This document shows positions 1 to 8,993 of a stretch of DNA of 64,000 bases, piece by piece. Under the pieces are notes generated by a model. That model saw only the letters and a list, made by a program, of their open reading frames with translations, searched no databases and was not told the DNA's origin. Where the stretch lies: contig NZ_QFFK01000001.1 of assembly GCF_003149455.1 (NCBI RefSeq), positions 1-64,000 on the forward strand, read 5' to 3'. Numbering within the stretch: the first letter of the stretch is position 1; each line of letters begins with the position of its first letter. Source of the DNA: Chitinophaga deserti. Lineage in GTDB: Bacteria; Bacteroidota; Bacteroidia; Chitinophagales; Chitinophagaceae. The translations under genes and the position numbers were made by a program.

Positions 1-336
1 TAATAAGCCTACTTTGTTTTTAATTAACTTTACCGCTACATTCATGTCTGGCAGTTTTAAAGGGTTGATTAAAAGTGTGGTTACTTAAAATTAACCCTAA
101 CTGTCAGATTAAATCGTAGCTATTTCAACTTATTTAAGAATTTCAAACGTAACCAGGTTGTTCTTCCACCTCCCTGATATCTAAATACTGTGAACGCCAG
201 ACGTAATGCACGTTCGGAGTTCTCTATATTTTCCTTGCAACTAGCGCTCCTCTTCCCGGATATTAGCTACGTCATCTTATGAGAATATGAAAATTGCAAG
301 ACTTCTTTGGCTTTATTAATGAGGTGTTCAATTGTA
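1..336. other. Left flank without a convincing gene
   Basis: No complete gene is visible. Seen: an imperfect hairpin with outer arms at 48-56 and 99-107 (nine pairs including one G-T) and inner arms GGGTT (62-66) / AACCC (93-97). A minus-strand stretch of roughly 45 codons ending near 121 is open but has no start and no recognised family. This DNA lies outside the element described to its right and probably belongs to an older, decayed neighbour. Confidence 0.4.
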
Positions 337-451
337 TATCGAACCGAAAACATCAACCCACTCTTCTTCCGAATCGCCCAGCTACAGCGGGATGTAGCTA
401 AAAAAGAAAAAGGGGACAATCACTTTTTAGATGATTTGTCCCCTTCTGCGG
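337..451 (+). repeat. Left copy of 115-bp terminal direct repeat
   Basis: It aligns without gaps to 14062-14176 with about nine mismatches by eye. It ends in CTGCGG, exactly where the right copy enters tRNA-Asp. It contains the hairpin 412-443 (GGGGACAA / TTGTCCCC arms). It marks the probable left boundary of the integrated element. Confidence 0.8.
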
Positions 452-480
452 GCTGGGAGGGACAATTATCGAACTTTTAA
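337..480 (+). pseudogene. 3' remnant of a second serine recombinase gene
   Basis: This is an open stretch of 47 codons plus stop. Its first 38 or so codons match the C-terminal end of the intact recombinase at 12601-14289, reading YRTENINPLF at the start and DNHFLDDLSPSA near the end. The N-terminal 500 or so residues are absent and there is no start codon. After the shared part the frame continues with nine different residues to a TAA, whereas the intact gene continues into the tRNA-Asp region. I infer that a related element once sat, or still sits, to the left and was integrated in tandem, leaving only the tail of its recombinase here. Confidence 0.75.
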
Positions 481-537
481 TTTTCCAAAATCACTTCGTT
501 TCCTGCCTCTACAGATAAAAGCCCTCTGATAAACTCC

Positions 538-1503
538 CTAATCATCCAAGAACCGCAACGTAGGCTTATCGATTCCAAACTTTTCAGCTACGATTTCCTT
601 TAGGCATTCGGTGAATGAGTCTATATTACAAAACTGCCTCACCATTTTCCTGAAATCTGACTTGTTGTCCTGGCTCAAAAAGTTCAGAGCAGCTTTGACC
701 GTGGCCTCGGCAAGGTCGCTATCTGATTCAAGATCACCCCATTTTTTGTCCCTATTTGGCTTTATGCCCTCTTGGACAATTTGTTCCAATCCACTTCGAA
801 GTCCTTCAGCCGGACCGATACCTCTGCGCACATTCCTGGTAAAAAGCTTCGAATCCACAGACACGAGGCTTGCTGTAAGGTGTGAAACAAACCTAGCATT
901 GATATACTGTTTAGGAACTTTCTGATCACGGCAGGCCGATTCTTTCATATTGCAATATTCACTATGGTGCCCTGTAAAACTTACCTCATTTGCTATAGAC
1001 AGTGACAAATCCCTTGTAAACATAAACTCAAGACAGTATGTACCATTCCAGTAATGTCTCTTATTTTCAACATCATAGTACCATGGTCCATCACCTTGCG
1101 TAGGGACATAAGGAATAAGAGTACCGTCAAAATTCTCTGTAGTAATAAGTATCCTGCAGGCATGTGGGTTATATTCCTCCATAACTTCTACCCAGTAGTA
1201 ATTCTTTCCTGCAACGAGTTTGGAGAAATCAAACTCAAATGAGATATTCCCATACTGCGAGCCGTGGTACCAGACATTAGGAGAAAGCCATGTTACTAAA
1301 ATCCGGCTTGTGTTTAGTTTACTTTTATCGTAAATCAGTCCTTGTTTGATCTTCCCATCTTCAACAATCCTAACAGCCGTAGCAAGATGGGCGACATGAT
1401 AAACCTTATCCAAAATTTGACAATCATTACTTGGGTAATTTCTCGTTGGCACGGGGCCAATTTTATACTCGCTCCAAGGATAGTGCGTTTTTCTTTTTTT
1501 CAT
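538..1503 (-). CDS. Unknown defence-island protein, possible ART-like fold
   Basis: A 321-residue soluble protein with no signal peptide, which I do not recognise as a named family. The N-terminal part contains VYHVAHLATAVRIVEDGKI (around residues 34-52), then alternating strand-like segments and an acidic segment (TYCLEFMF). The opening resembles the first strand and helix of RES/DarT-type ADP-ribosyltransferase folds, where a His is followed by a short helix and a Gly. That resemblance is a guess from the pattern only. The C-terminal 100 residues are helical and charged. It is the terminal gene of the leftward cargo, next to defence genes, so a role in phage defence is inferred from context. 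It could equally be a toxin or an accessory protein. Confidence 0.6.
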   Translation of the reverse strand: MKKRKTHYPWSEYKIGPVPTRNYPSNDCQILDKVYHVAHLATAVRIVEDGKIKQGLIYDKSKLNTSRILVTWLSPNVWYHGSQYGNISFEFDFSKLVAGKNYYWVEVMEEYNPHACRILITTENFDGTLIPYVPTQGDGPWYYDVENKRHYWNGTYCLEFMFTRDLSLSIANEVSFTGHHSEYCNMKESACRDQKVPKQYINARFVSHLTASLVSVDSKLFTRNVRRGIGPAEGLRSGLEQIVQEGIKPNRDKKWGDLESDSDLAEATVKAALNFLSQDNKSDFRKMVRQFCNIDSFTECLKEIVAEKFGIDKPTLRFLDD

Positions 1504-1523
1504 AACTATTAAAAGAATTTCAC

Positions 1524-1709
1524 CTAGCTCTTCCCATACTTCCTGAAAGACGCAATGAATTGATAGATAAAAAAACCAACAAACACCTTGTTGATATAAT
1601 CACAGAACAGTGAACCAAAGTTATAGTCAATGGTAAAATGGACATGGGATCTCCTTCTTTTCAACAATACTAGTTGGTCGTAAGTTGTGTATTGTATAAT
1701 AATTGCCAT
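1524..1709 (-). CDS. Possible small hydrophobic protein (uncertain)
   Basis: A 61-codon frame ending 20 bases before the 321-residue gene on the same strand. The C-terminal part holds a hydrophobic stretch (FVGFFIYQFIASF), enough for one membrane segment. There is no family match, no clear ribosome binding site and atypical composition. It may be a chance frame in the otherwise gene-free 1504-1890 interval. Confidence 0.2.
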   Translation of the reverse strand: MAIIIQYTTYDQLVLLKRRRSHVHFTIDYNFGSLFCDYINKVFVGFFIYQFIASFRKYGKS

Positions 1710-1890
1710 AACTTAACAGCGTCTTGAGCGCTTGGCCTATTTCTTCGGGAAGAACCCTGCCCAAGTAATCTCTTAGAAAATCATCCTCATCGTTTGATTA
1801 AGTCTTGAGTGATTGGTTGCATTGTTGTCCTTCTTTTTGGAGGATAGACTAATTGGCAATTTGATGCCACTCCGTTTTTCAGTTTGAAAA

Positions 1891-3918
1891 TTATCTACTA
1901 AAAAGTTTATCAAAAAAAGGATTATGACGGGTTATGGAAAAGTCGAGTAATTTCCTAAACGTCATTACTTCAATGTGAAGATTAATTTCCGGTTCAATCT
2001 TAAAGTAAGTGCCAAAAGGTGTTTCCTTCCATCCCTTATCCTTGTTGTATCCCGACAGTTGGGAAGGAATTACATCTAAGATTACAAACCCGAATTTGGG
2101 TGTTGTCTTGTGAATAACAATCTGGTTTCCTTTGTAGTTCTTTTTATCAGGTTTATAAAGAAATTCATCAAAATAAGGCTCAATCAGCTCTGAAAACTGC
2201 CAACGATAGTCCTTTTTGTCCTTTTGATGTGCCGTATCACCGGGCCTTTTAAATTCAAATACAACCAAAGAATTTACCTCGCCGCTGCTACGATCTCCGA
2301 AACTTATGGGATTGTCAAACATCTGGGGATTATCAAGTAAGATCAAATCCATTTCCTTCCGGCTGCTCTTCTGCGAGTAGGATGTGATGCTTTTGTCTGA
2401 AGCGATAAACTTATAGGTAATAAACCTTTCGTCAAGCAGCCACAAGTTATGGTTCTCGTAGTCCAAATCACTATTGGTAAGGCCAAGCGGGAATATCAAT
2501 TTATGCACATCTTGTTCTAGTTTATACTTGCCATTTTCATCGGCATCTAAAAATTTATCAAATAACTCCAGAATGGCTTTTCTGCGAGTCATATAATCGG
2601 CAAGGCTATCCACGTCATAGGCTGTCTTTTCTTTTATGTCATTGATAATACTGGAAATGGCTGCCTCGTCAATTGATTTATCATCAATGAATTTCTGAAT
2701 ATTCTTTTCAACGTTCTTCCTCGCAGTGTACGATATCCGGTATAGGTGTTCTTCTAATTTATCCTCTGGTAGATTAGGTGGGATACTTTGCAGAATTTCC
2801 GGATTTTTAATAAAGCTATTATATCGAGGAGCTTTTGTCTGAATATAGGTTGCGATTTGTTTAACACTCTTTTCCTTAGCCCCTTTCACGAAACTGTCGT
2901 ATTCCTTCTCGAGTAGTTTTGAGATCTCCTCTTCAATGTCCTGGAAAGTAATTATATCAGGAGATTTGAATAACAAATTTTCCTTTTCCTTATGAATATT
3001 GAAACCATTCCGGGCTTTATAGACTTTGCTGTCTAGGAATTTTGACACCAGATAAATATCAAAGAAATAGTAATTGCCATCAACCAGAATGGGAAAAGTA
3101 AAGATGCTGTTTATATTCTTTAAGTTTCTAGGATTACCTACAGACCGATCATTTGCACAGTAATAGAGATAGTTATTTCGCCGGTTACCTACTTTAGGTG
3201 ATTTTGTAATATATATCTTGAATTTGTGGCCATTTACAGAGAACTCGCGTTCCTTCTCGCGTGAGACCTTTTCAAAAAGATCGTTTATCACCTCACCTTT
3301 TTTATCCTCCATATCAATAAGTTCAATGGTTGGAAGATTACCGCTGAGATAGTAAATAAAACAGTGTTGCATAATGACTTCCGCTATCTGCTGCAGCGTC
3401 AATGCGGACCGTTCCTGTATTATTTGATTGCAACAATTTTTAATATATACAGTGGTTCTCCATTTGCTTTTATCGCTTGCATTAAAGGTCTGGGATTCTA
3501 TTTCCTTGTCGGTTGTGAACCTAAATGTTCTGTTCCACCATTGGCCATTTTCGCTATAATTGCTATCTACAAGAAATTCCTGGTAGGCAGCTAGGACCGT
3601 GAAACGGCCTATTCCCTTGCAGCCATGATCCTTATTTATTTGTGAAAAGGGTGTCTCGAAGGATTCAAAGTTTCTATTGTTGAATCCGACACCGTTGTCA
3701 ATCACTTTGAAAGACGCAATGGTTTTTACATTGTCAAAGTTTAGCATTTGGGGTGGATCTCCTCGTTCAATTTGTATTTGAATCTTCTGTTGAGACTTCG
3801 GAAGTATTGATTGCTGTAAACTGATGATGGAATTCACAACACATTCCAGAAGAGGGAGCAGTACATCCTCTGAGGTAAGGTCAACTGTTTCAACCAGGTT
3901 CTTTACGGGAACTTCCAT
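1891..3918 (-). CDS. GHKL ATPase fused to PD-(D/E)XK-like nuclease
   Basis: A 675-residue protein. The N-terminus is a GHKL (Hsp90/gyrase B/MORC-type) ATP-binding domain: N-box E25-x3-N29 in LLECVVNS, the DNGVGF motif at residues 74-79, and the glycine-rich lid GCKGIGRF at 99-106. The long middle part (about 200-500) is helical. Near the C-terminus a DLILLD segment and VVFEFKRPG (E555-x-K557) form the D...ExK pattern of restriction-type nucleases, although this assignment rests on the motif alone. ATP-driven GHKL proteins with nuclease tails occur in anti-phage loci, so an ATP-gated nuclease is a reasonable inference. Its place between other defence genes supports that. It appears to be transcribed alone, with a 440-base gap upstream. 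Confidence 0.7.
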   Translation of the reverse strand: MEVPVKNLVETVDLTSEDVLLPLLECVVNSIISLQQSILPKSQQKIQIQIERGDPPQMLNFDNVKTIASFKVIDNGVGFNNRNFESFETPFSQINKDHGCKGIGRFTVLAAYQEFLVDSNYSENGQWWNRTFRFTTDKEIESQTFNASDKSKWRTTVYIKNCCNQIIQERSALTLQQIAEVIMQHCFIYYLSGNLPTIELIDMEDKKGEVINDLFEKVSREKEREFSVNGHKFKIYITKSPKVGNRRNNYLYYCANDRSVGNPRNLKNINSIFTFPILVDGNYYFFDIYLVSKFLDSKVYKARNGFNIHKEKENLLFKSPDIITFQDIEEEISKLLEKEYDSFVKGAKEKSVKQIATYIQTKAPRYNSFIKNPEILQSIPPNLPEDKLEEHLYRISYTARKNVEKNIQKFIDDKSIDEAAISSIINDIKEKTAYDVDSLADYMTRRKAILELFDKFLDADENGKYKLEQDVHKLIFPLGLTNSDLDYENHNLWLLDERFITYKFIASDKSITSYSQKSSRKEMDLILLDNPQMFDNPISFGDRSSGEVNSLVVFEFKRPGDTAHQKDKKDYRWQFSELIEPYFDEFLYKPDKKNYKGNQIVIHKTTPKFGFVILDVIPSQLSGYNKDKGWKETPFGTYFKIEPEINLHIEVMTFRKLLDFSITRHNPFFDKLFSR

Positions 3919-4155
3919 AGTGGGTAAATATTGGTTGTAAAATAATAAAAATTATTACTTGGCAACACGCTGAATAACACAAACTAATTATCCTGTCGTT
4001 TGTTTTTCTTTGCAGGAATGGATAGCTTGTGAGCCGCCCCCACAGCTTCTCCGACATTATCAATACTTTCCTGCGGACCTCCCCATTCTTCTGCTGCAGA
4101 TGATCGCTTATTGCTACCGGCAACAGCACGCCATCCGTCAGTGGCTGTGGTACTT

Positions 4156-4350
4156 CTAGAGCTCAAGTACATCACTGACCGGGAACTCATAAGGGTAATA
4201 TTGAGGATTTAGGAAGATTCGCAGCAGCGCCTCCCTTTCTTCGATGTAATTTTCCACCATCGTTGCAACTGATTCCCAGTCGAATTTTGCTGAAATGAAC
4301 TCCAACCAGCATATTGAAGACAGATAGTTAAGATGATAAAAATTAAAGTC
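4156..4350 (-). pseudogene. Truncated coding remnant in the 3919-4362 gap
   Basis: The frame is open for 64 codons after an in-frame TAG (4351-4353) and before the TAG at 4156-4158. It reads like real protein (for example WLEFISAKFDWESVATMVEN), but there is no start codon at its beginning and no recognised family. It begins about a dozen bases after the end of the AbiC-like gene. Downstream, 3984-4150 also has protein-like frames ending in a lysine-rich tail (LSIPAKKNKRQDN). I read the whole gap as debris of one or more lost genes. The family cannot be named. Confidence 0.4.
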
Positions 4351-4362
4351 CTAGATGGGATC

Positions 4363-5412
4363 TTACTTACCTGCCTTTTTGAAATCAGGAACTGGCATCT
4401 TGTAGTGGAAATCCCTTCGTTGAAATTCAAATAAAGGACTTGATCCAGCTTCATGCGCATTATAATAATCAATCATTTGATTAACCTTGTTTGCAACAGT
4501 AGGGTGCTGAAAGAGCTCCGCAACCCAAAGGTTATGGATTATTTTAAACTTAGTAAAATAATGGTTGTCTTCATTCTCCCATGCATCCCCATATCCTTCG
4601 GCCATCCAATTATAAAATAACATAATCTGTTCATGATTACTTAATTGAGCACGTAAAATCTTTAGGTACTTCATCCTATCCTCATGTTTATCAACAACTA
4701 TGCTTTCTGAAACATACTTAACCATCATGAAAAGATGCCTGTAATAGTGTCCCAGCGCGGCAGCATATCCATTATAACTTCGGAAATCAATCGAATAAGT
4801 ATAATCCATTTCTTCAGGCCCTTCCCTAACACGCTGCCATACATGTGAATACTCGTCTATATCATTTGCCGTACTTGCCCAGCCCCAAAAGAATACTGCA
4901 TAAGCACGTTGATATTCCACCTCGAAATCGGCATTCTCCAAGTATAAATATTCTAAGAATCTGGTAAAATCACTTGCCATTACGCGAAAAGCATCTCTCT
5001 TATCTGTAATTTGACCGGTGGCCACACTTATAATACTCAGTTCATCTACATTTTCTTTATGCAACTTAAGCATTTCAAAAAAATGGTTCTCAAATTGCTG
5101 TTGTTTCTGTTGTTTATCATTCGACATTGTTTGATTGTCAAATATGAACATCTGTAATTTATTCGCACGGTATTGCATATAAAATGCTAGCCCCGTAACA
5201 ACGACAGCGGCAAGATTAATGAATGGCCCCATGGTCCCGCCTATAGTATCACCGATTGTTCCTGTTTTTGTAAAATCGAGGTTAGTATTCGCTGCCTCTT
5301 TAACGAAAATAGAAGGTGCAAAAAAGGAAAATCCAAACAATACTAGTGCAAGTATTAATAGAAAAATAGAGAACCAATCTAAGTTAGTTTTAAATTTACT
5401 GCCGTTTTCCAT
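4363..5412 (-). CDS. Putative phage abortive infection protein (AbiC-like)
   Basis: A 349-residue protein resembling the putAbiC family (PF16872). It has two membrane helices near the N-terminus: residues about 13-35, with the Phe-rich LFGFSFFAPSIF, and about 60-80, beginning GPFINLAAVVV. The linker between them contains the typical TGTIGDTIGGTMGPF segment. A soluble region follows with NHFFEMLKLHKENVDEL (around 110-125) and a long helical C-terminus. The family is known or suspected to abort phage infection, but the mechanism is not established. The start is supported by the charged N-terminus just before the first membrane helix. It stands alone, 150 bases downstream of the Shango-like operon on the same strand. 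Confidence 0.8.
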   Translation of the reverse strand: MENGSKFKTNLDWFSIFLLILALVLFGFSFFAPSIFVKEAANTNLDFTKTGTIGDTIGGTMGPFINLAAVVVTGLAFYMQYRANKLQMFIFDNQTMSNDKQQKQQQFENHFFEMLKLHKENVDELSIISVATGQITDKRDAFRVMASDFTRFLEYLYLENADFEVEYQRAYAVFFWGWASTANDIDEYSHVWQRVREGPEEMDYTYSIDFRSYNGYAAALGHYYRHLFMMVKYVSESIVVDKHEDRMKYLKILRAQLSNHEQIMLFYNWMAEGYGDAWENEDNHYFTKFKIIHNLWVAELFQHPTVANKVNQMIDYYNAHEAGSSPLFEFQRRDFHYKMPVPDFKKAGK

Positions 5413-5565
5413 ATTCGCCCATTTTTTATAGTTCCTGTAATTTGAAAAGCCAATAACCTAATCATTCTCTACTTCAAATTATTTTAGAATTTTGATTGAT
5501 AAAAAGTTAGAAAATCATTCCAATTTCACGAATTAAAGTGTATAATATAACCACTGTCTCATTCA

Positions 5566-7680
5566 TTATAGCTTTCTAGCCTTTAGAAAATTAATAGTAC
5601 CATCAACATCTAGATAATTGCATTTAACAATTTCAATCTTGAATTTGACTGGTAAATATTGACCCCACTTTGAGAACATAAGTATCTTAGGATTTCGGTG
5701 AATTACATCAGAAAGCACCGAATCAATATTGTTGATTGCATTAAGGACTAAAATTACCAATTCGGATATTGAGACTTTGTTATCGAATACTTTAAAGCCA
5801 GAAGAATTCTCGTTTAGCTCATGCAAAAACCCTAAGTTCTCAAGTACCACTGAAATAGTTCTATTAATCCGGGTACCACAGAAAGTATAGAAAACAATTC
5901 CTTCTTCGGAGACAAAGACGGGGCGATCAACAAAAGTCTCGTCAAAATGATTATGTTCAAATTCATCCCTTAATTCTTGAATTATCCGTTTACAATCATC
6001 TGCAATATTCATTATAGGTACATCGCTCTTAATAATATCCCACATTCTCTGCCTTACCATACAATGAACAACGCCACCACTACCATAGAAAATTGGGCTT
6101 TTCCCATCATTAGCGGGAACTACTTCAATTTTTGACACACTTTCATCTACATCGACAATTTTCCAAATCCGCGCAGCCAGCAAAATATTTTCCCCAGGAA
6201 AAATCATTGGTGAAAATGGGATCTCGCCAACCTTTCTCCCTTTCTCCATCACATGCAAGTAAGGCTCAGTGCTGAAAACACTGTAAAAATCATAGTTATT
6301 TACTAGCTTTTCCCCTCCCAAACCTATTATCAGTTCACTTCTAATTATTTCCAGTAGATCCTCCTCCACACAATGGGAAATAATTTCATATATTTCATTT
6401 TCTTGTATAGCTGCGAATGCCCTATTGGAGGTTAACTGCAAAACAAGTTCTTCGATTTCAATCCCCGAATTGGATTTAACGATAGATAAAAGCTGGTGCA
6501 ATAAAATGTCATAGGCTTTTTCTGATATATTAAATGATTCAATCTTCTCCTCTCTATAAAGTGACCAGCTTGCCAGAGCTTGTAGCAGACTCCAGGGATT
6601 CGTAGAGTATAAAATGAGCTGACTTTTATCCCCATCCCTTCGGCCACTCCGGCCTATTCGCTGAACCAACGAAGCAATTGAAAAAGTAGCATCGATCTGA
6701 ACTACCAAATCCACCGCTCCGATATCAATACCTAATTCCAGTGTTGAGGTACATGAAATACTGAAATTCTGACCCTTTGACTGTTTCGCAAATCGCTCAA
6801 CATATTCACGTTCAAGTTTATCTACCGATGAGTGATGGGAAAAATAGTTCAGGTGTCCACCTACTTTTTCCGCAATTTTCCCGAGTTTAACTGATACTTC
6901 TTCTGTACGACCCCTATTATTAGGGAAAATTAATGTCTTCCTATTGCTTACATTCCTGTACAAATCCTTCATCAAATCTAATGGCAAGCCGGCACCGTCG
7001 CTATCGAAATGTCTAAAAGTTGCTTCGACTATTTTAGGTGATTTGTCGCGAAGTATGACCGTATTTTCAGGCTCTGAAGTAAGTTTACGCGCTTCATTGA
7101 AGTCACCCAAAGTTGCTGAGAGCCCCACAATATTGAATCTATCTGTATTAATTCTTCTTAGTCTGTTTAATATTGATCTCAACTGTATCCCTCTATCACT
7201 TCCAATAAAGGCATGTACTTCATCAATGACAACGTATTGCAAATTTTGAAACAACTTCCTGACATTAAAAGGCGCATTAACAAACATAGCTTCAATAGAT
7301 TCGGGTGTGATTAATACTACACCCTTAGGATCTTCAATAAGATGTTTCTTAAGCGATCTGTTTGCTTCACCATGCCATTTCGTAACAGGAATGTCCAAAT
7401 ACTTACAAAGATCCTCTACACGGTCAAATTGATCATTTATTAATGCCACCAAAGGGGAAACGTAAAGGACTGCAACTCCTGGCTTCTTAAAATCCACTTT
7501 CGATAGAATGGGTAGGAAAGCAGCTTCCGTCTTCCCCGAAGCAGTTCGTGAACTTAAAATATAGTTCCTGTCGTCTGAGAGGATCGCCTTGATGGCTGCA
7601 GCCTGGATGGGCCGGAATGCATCCCAGCGTTTATCCCTTACATATCTTCTTATGGGTTCGGATAATAGATTATAAGGCAT
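5566..7680 (-). CDS. sngC: DEAD/DEAH helicase of Shango-like defence system
   Basis: A 704-residue superfamily 2 helicase of the Lhr-like type. The Q-motif region is at about residues 20-26, Walker A reads TASGKT (46-51), motif II is DEVH, motif III-like SATLGD follows, and motif VI is QRIGRSGRR. A C-terminal extension of about 300 residues is not assigned. Its start codon shares one base with the stop of the upstream ATPase gene (TAATG), so translation is probably coupled. In Shango systems this helicase is required with SngA and SngB for anti-phage activity. The identification as sngC rests on gene order and domains recalled from the literature. Confidence 0.8.
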   Translation of the reverse strand: MPYNLLSEPIRRYVRDKRWDAFRPIQAAAIKAILSDDRNYILSSRTASGKTEAAFLPILSKVDFKKPGVAVLYVSPLVALINDQFDRVEDLCKYLDIPVTKWHGEANRSLKKHLIEDPKGVVLITPESIEAMFVNAPFNVRKLFQNLQYVVIDEVHAFIGSDRGIQLRSILNRLRRINTDRFNIVGLSATLGDFNEARKLTSEPENTVILRDKSPKIVEATFRHFDSDGAGLPLDLMKDLYRNVSNRKTLIFPNNRGRTEEVSVKLGKIAEKVGGHLNYFSHHSSVDKLEREYVERFAKQSKGQNFSISCTSTLELGIDIGAVDLVVQIDATFSIASLVQRIGRSGRRDGDKSQLILYSTNPWSLLQALASWSLYREEKIESFNISEKAYDILLHQLLSIVKSNSGIEIEELVLQLTSNRAFAAIQENEIYEIISHCVEEDLLEIIRSELIIGLGGEKLVNNYDFYSVFSTEPYLHVMEKGRKVGEIPFSPMIFPGENILLAARIWKIVDVDESVSKIEVVPANDGKSPIFYGSGGVVHCMVRQRMWDIIKSDVPIMNIADDCKRIIQELRDEFEHNHFDETFVDRPVFVSEEGIVFYTFCGTRINRTISVVLENLGFLHELNENSSGFKVFDNKVSISELVILVLNAINNIDSVLSDVIHRNPKILMFSKWGQYLPVKFKIEIVKCNYLDVDGTINFLKARKL

Positions 7681-8993
7681 TACAACTCTTCTATACTGTC
7701 AAGAGAAACTTCGGATGGTCTTTCATCTCTGATCTCAATGTCGCCAAATAGCTTCTTCTTATCAAGATTTGGATTCTGTCTAAGCAAGCTTAGTATACTT
7801 AGGAAGTCCCTAATTACCTCCCGTGGCGTCAGGAATTCATTGGCACCAGGCTTATTAAACATTTCTTCCATAAACAGATGAATATCCTCATCAGAAACAT
7901 TAAGTTCTGTTTTATAGTTAAAATTGAAAACCGCTAACAATTTCTTTAACAACACAAATATTTCTGTATGATCAAGAGGCATTAGTCTGATTACGGGCTG
8001 TGCGAAATCCCTTCGGCCAGCCATCTCAAATTTGTTGGTTTCCAAACGTGATTTGAGAGCTTGATAACTAAAAAGTCCTCTACGTTCATTTTCTAAAAAC
8101 TCACGCGTACCCGCGAAGTTGAAAAATAGATTTGAAATTTTCCCCTGTAGACAATCATTATAGATTGTGAGTATCTTTTCGTAGTTCTTCTCTCGCATTA
8201 CTGAGGTGGAGATTTTATACAAGTTGATAGCTTCATCCAAATTAACCATGAAGCCGCTATACCCCATGCTAACGAACAATCTTGCAAAGTTTTTCAGCAT
8301 ATCATAATAATTGATATCATTGATCACTTCACGAACACCAAGATCCTGCCGGGCTTCTGTCTTGGTTCTATACTCTCCCTTTAGCCAGCGTAAGGCATTT
8401 CTGCGTAGTATTTCATCGCCTTTAATATATCCTTCGTAATACTTCACAACAACGAGCCCAAAATCAAAGCCACCTGCATCAGTAAACTCATTAATTGTTT
8501 TCATAATGTTATCCTGAATTAAGGGGAGATGACGATCGTCCCTAATTTCAGTCATTGGTATACCGTTCTCTTGGGCTGTTGCTTGAATAATCTGTTCAAT
8601 CCATTTCTCTAATAGGCTAGGTAGCGCTCCTCCCTCGGGCTTGGTTTGGATAGCAAGATTATCCATAATGGCGGTGTATAATACAACCGCCTTCCCGTCG
8701 TTTGAATAAAGACGATTGTCGGGGGTAAAATCTGCATTAGCAACTACAAACTTTTGCTTCAAAGCGACAGTTACCAGCAAATGCAACATGAATGACTTTC
8801 CGCAGCCAAAATCTCCAATCCAGAACTTAACTATACTGTGTCCATTTTTAACGTCATTCAAGGCATCGATGAATGCAGTTACCTCGTCGGATCTTCCAAC
8901 TGTTATATGCTGCACGCCAATTTTAGGGACAACGCCACCAAGCAGCGAATTAACTATTGCGGTAGCTTCTCTTGGTTTTAAATTCTCAATCAT
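7680..8993 (-). CDS. sngB: BrxC/BrxD-type P-loop ATPase of Shango-like system
   Basis: A 437-residue ATPase of the BrxC/BrxD (formerly DUF2791) family. The opening PREATAIVNSLLGGVVPKIG, the site-specific VGR turn and Walker A GDFGCGKS (residues 60-67) fit it. A likely Walker B is in the strand FMVNLDE (around 250). The same family supplies an ATPase to BREX systems, but no methyltransferase, PglZ or large BrxC is present here. The trio with a TerB protein and a helicase matches Shango. The gene overlaps the upstream TerB gene by eight bases and the downstream helicase by one, a tight operon. Confidence 0.8.
   Translation of the reverse strand: MIENLKPREATAIVNSLLGGVVPKIGVQHITVGRSDEVTAFIDALNDVKNGHSIVKFWIGDFGCGKSFMLHLLVTVALKQKFVVANADFTPDNRLYSNDGKAVVLYTAIMDNLAIQTKPEGGALPSLLEKWIEQIIQATAQENGIPMTEIRDDRHLPLIQDNIMKTINEFTDAGGFDFGLVVVKYYEGYIKGDEILRRNALRWLKGEYRTKTEARQDLGVREVINDINYYDMLKNFARLFVSMGYSGFMVNLDEAINLYKISTSVMREKNYEKILTIYNDCLQGKISNLFFNFAGTREFLENERRGLFSYQALKSRLETNKFEMAGRRDFAQPVIRLMPLDHTEIFVLLKKLLAVFNFNYKTELNVSDEDIHLFMEEMFNKPGANEFLTPREVIRDFLSILSLLRQNPNLDKKKLFGDIEIRDERPSEVSLDSIEEL

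Noticed and set aside
7680..8993. BREX ATPase as part of a BREX system
   Set aside because: No PglZ, PglX methyltransferase or BrxC-sized protein in the window; the TerB and helicase partners fit Shango better.
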